Assembly (NCBI RefSeq): GCF_024220515.1
Contig: NZ_JAMXOT010000025.1
Coordinates: 1 to 51,894 of the forward strand
DNA from: Oscillatoria sp. HE19RPO
GTDB taxonomy: Bacteria; Cyanobacteriota; Cyanobacteriia; Cyanobacteriales; Laspinemataceae
Direction of reading: 5' to 3'
Length of the DNA: 51,894 nt
Below the pieces are notes generated by a model. It did no database searches and was not told where the DNA came from. It was given only the letters and a program-made list of their open reading frames with translations. Below, in pieces: positions 51,075 to 51,894 of this stretch. Position 1 is the first letter of the stretch. Each line of letters starts with the position of its first letter. Made by a program: the position numbers and the translations under genes.

Positions 51075-51894
51075 ACGGAATATGGGGATTACTAAGAGGA
51101 CAGAAAATTGACAACTATAGGCTAGAAGAAATATTGGGGGTAGGAGGAGAAGGATGCGTTTTTCGCGCCAACCAGATTATAGGAGACCATATACTAACAC
51201 AACAATATGCTCTAAAACTTCGACCCACTGATACAGAAAACTTTTATCGGGGTTTTCAGGAACTAGATGCGGCAACTAGGCTAAGTCACCCTAACATATT
51301 ACGTGCTTCACATGTAGGTGAAGGGAAAATAAACAATCACCAGTTTTTGTATCTGGTGATGGATCTGGCAAACGGAACGTTACACGATCGCGTAAGCCCA
51401 AATTCTCCTTTATCCAAAACAGAAGTGTTAGAGATAGTCAAAAGTCTAGCCTCAGCACTGGAGTATATGCACGGTCAGACGCCTCCTATTGTACATCGAG
51501 ATTTGAAGCCCGGAAATGTAATGCGAATGGGCGAAGAGTGGAAAATCGGCGATTTTGGTATAGCGCGGGAGACAAATTCCCAAGGAGTTCGTCTTACCCG
51601 TGCAATGGGTACTAGAGAATATGCTCCACCTGAATCTTACAAAGGAATTATTTCATTACCTTGGGATTTATGGTCTTTAGGTGTGATGATTATAGAAATG
51701 CTTACTGGAAAATTGCCATTTAATACGGATACAGAGCAAGTTTTACAGGCCGAAATTACAGAAGCTGATGGGATTAAATTAGCTAAAAATCTGCCTGCAC
51801 CTTTTGATGAAATTGTGCGGGGGTGTTTGAGTAAAGACCCGAAACAGCGTTGGACAGCAACGCAAGTATTAGACGTACTCTCTATTGAACCCCC
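51071..51894 (+). CDS. Ser/Thr protein kinase, 5' part (runs off window)
   Basis: The frame starts at ATG 51071 and stays open to the right edge (~274 residues seen). Kinase motifs in order are the Gly loop GVGGEGCVF, the ATP-Lys in YALKLR, HRDLKPGN, DFG (IGDFGIAR), the activation segment ending YAPPES (APE variant) and DLWSLGVMIIEMLTG. The N-terminus is cytoplasmic. Hanks-type kinase of the VWA-PP2C-kinase triad. What follows the catalytic domain lies outside the window. Confidence 0.95.
   Translation, partial: MNGIWGLLRGQKIDNYRLEEILGVGGEGCVFRANQIIGDHILTQQYALKLRPTDTENFYRGFQELDAATRLSHPNILRASHVGEGKINNHQFLYLVMDLANGTLHDRVSPNSPLSKTEVLEIVKSLASALEYMHGQTPPIVHRDLKPGNVMRMGEEWKIGDFGIARETNSQGVRLTRAMGTREYAPPESYKGIISLPWDLWSLGVMIIEMLTGKLPFNTDTEQVLQAEITEADGIKLAKNLPAPFDEIVRGCLSKDPKQRWTATQVLDVLSIEP

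Overview
The window is from a cyanobacterial chromosome. The HIP1 octamer GCGATCGC and its variants are scattered throughout, and phycobilisome genes (cpcG, cpcS-type lyase, nblA) are present. The abundant dispersed repeats, heptad repeats, haemagglutinin-like surface proteins and STAND/WD40 proteins suggest a filamentous Oscillatoriales-type organism; that placement is inference.

Layout. 1-5.4 kb: the 3' end of a large repetitive surface protein, then repeat-rich spacer DNA around a lone family 2 glycosyltransferase. 5.4-10.7 kb: housekeeping genes rpsB-tsf, a conserved unknown gene and recG, all on +. 10.7-17.7 kb: a three-gene minus-strand operon encoding a P-loop ATPase, a 1.6-kaa STAND protein (alpha/beta N-domain, TPRs, NTPase, membrane segment, 14 WD40 repeats) and a small Pro-rich protein. 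It looks like an NLR-type sensing system. 18-21 kb: a phycobilisome block with cpcG, a HExxH protein overlapping the cpcS lyase gene, and divergently a 56-residue NblA. 21-26 kb: bioB, bioY, lspA and an FHA-penicillin-binding protein fusion. 26.5-35.4 kb: a DUF937-like protein, two tandem filamentous-haemagglutinin-type surface proteins (the first frameshifted at a G8 run, the second run into by a decayed IS4-family element), then repeat-rich DNA. 35.4-44.3 kb: an ABC1 kinase, tRNA-Glu(UUC), an M42 peptidase, a DUF218 protein, an SLH lipoprotein, a GT25-like protein, a TPR protein and bioF.

44.3-47.6 kb is a small toxin-antitoxin/regulator island: UPF0175-DUF3368, two paralogous XRE repressors each with its own TGTA/TACA operator, and DUF433 with a DUF5615-like toxin interrupted by one stop codon. 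The window ends in two small orphan genes and a VWA-PP2C-Ser/Thr kinase triad whose kinase runs off the right edge.

The best candidates for undescribed biology are the ATPase-STAND-small protein operon, the divergent region between phycobilisome assembly (cpcS) and degradation (nblA), and the VWA-PP2C-kinase triad. Repeat families are unusually dense. They sit at gene ends, supply the bioY start codon, and in one case show a micro-inversion of a hairpin loop.
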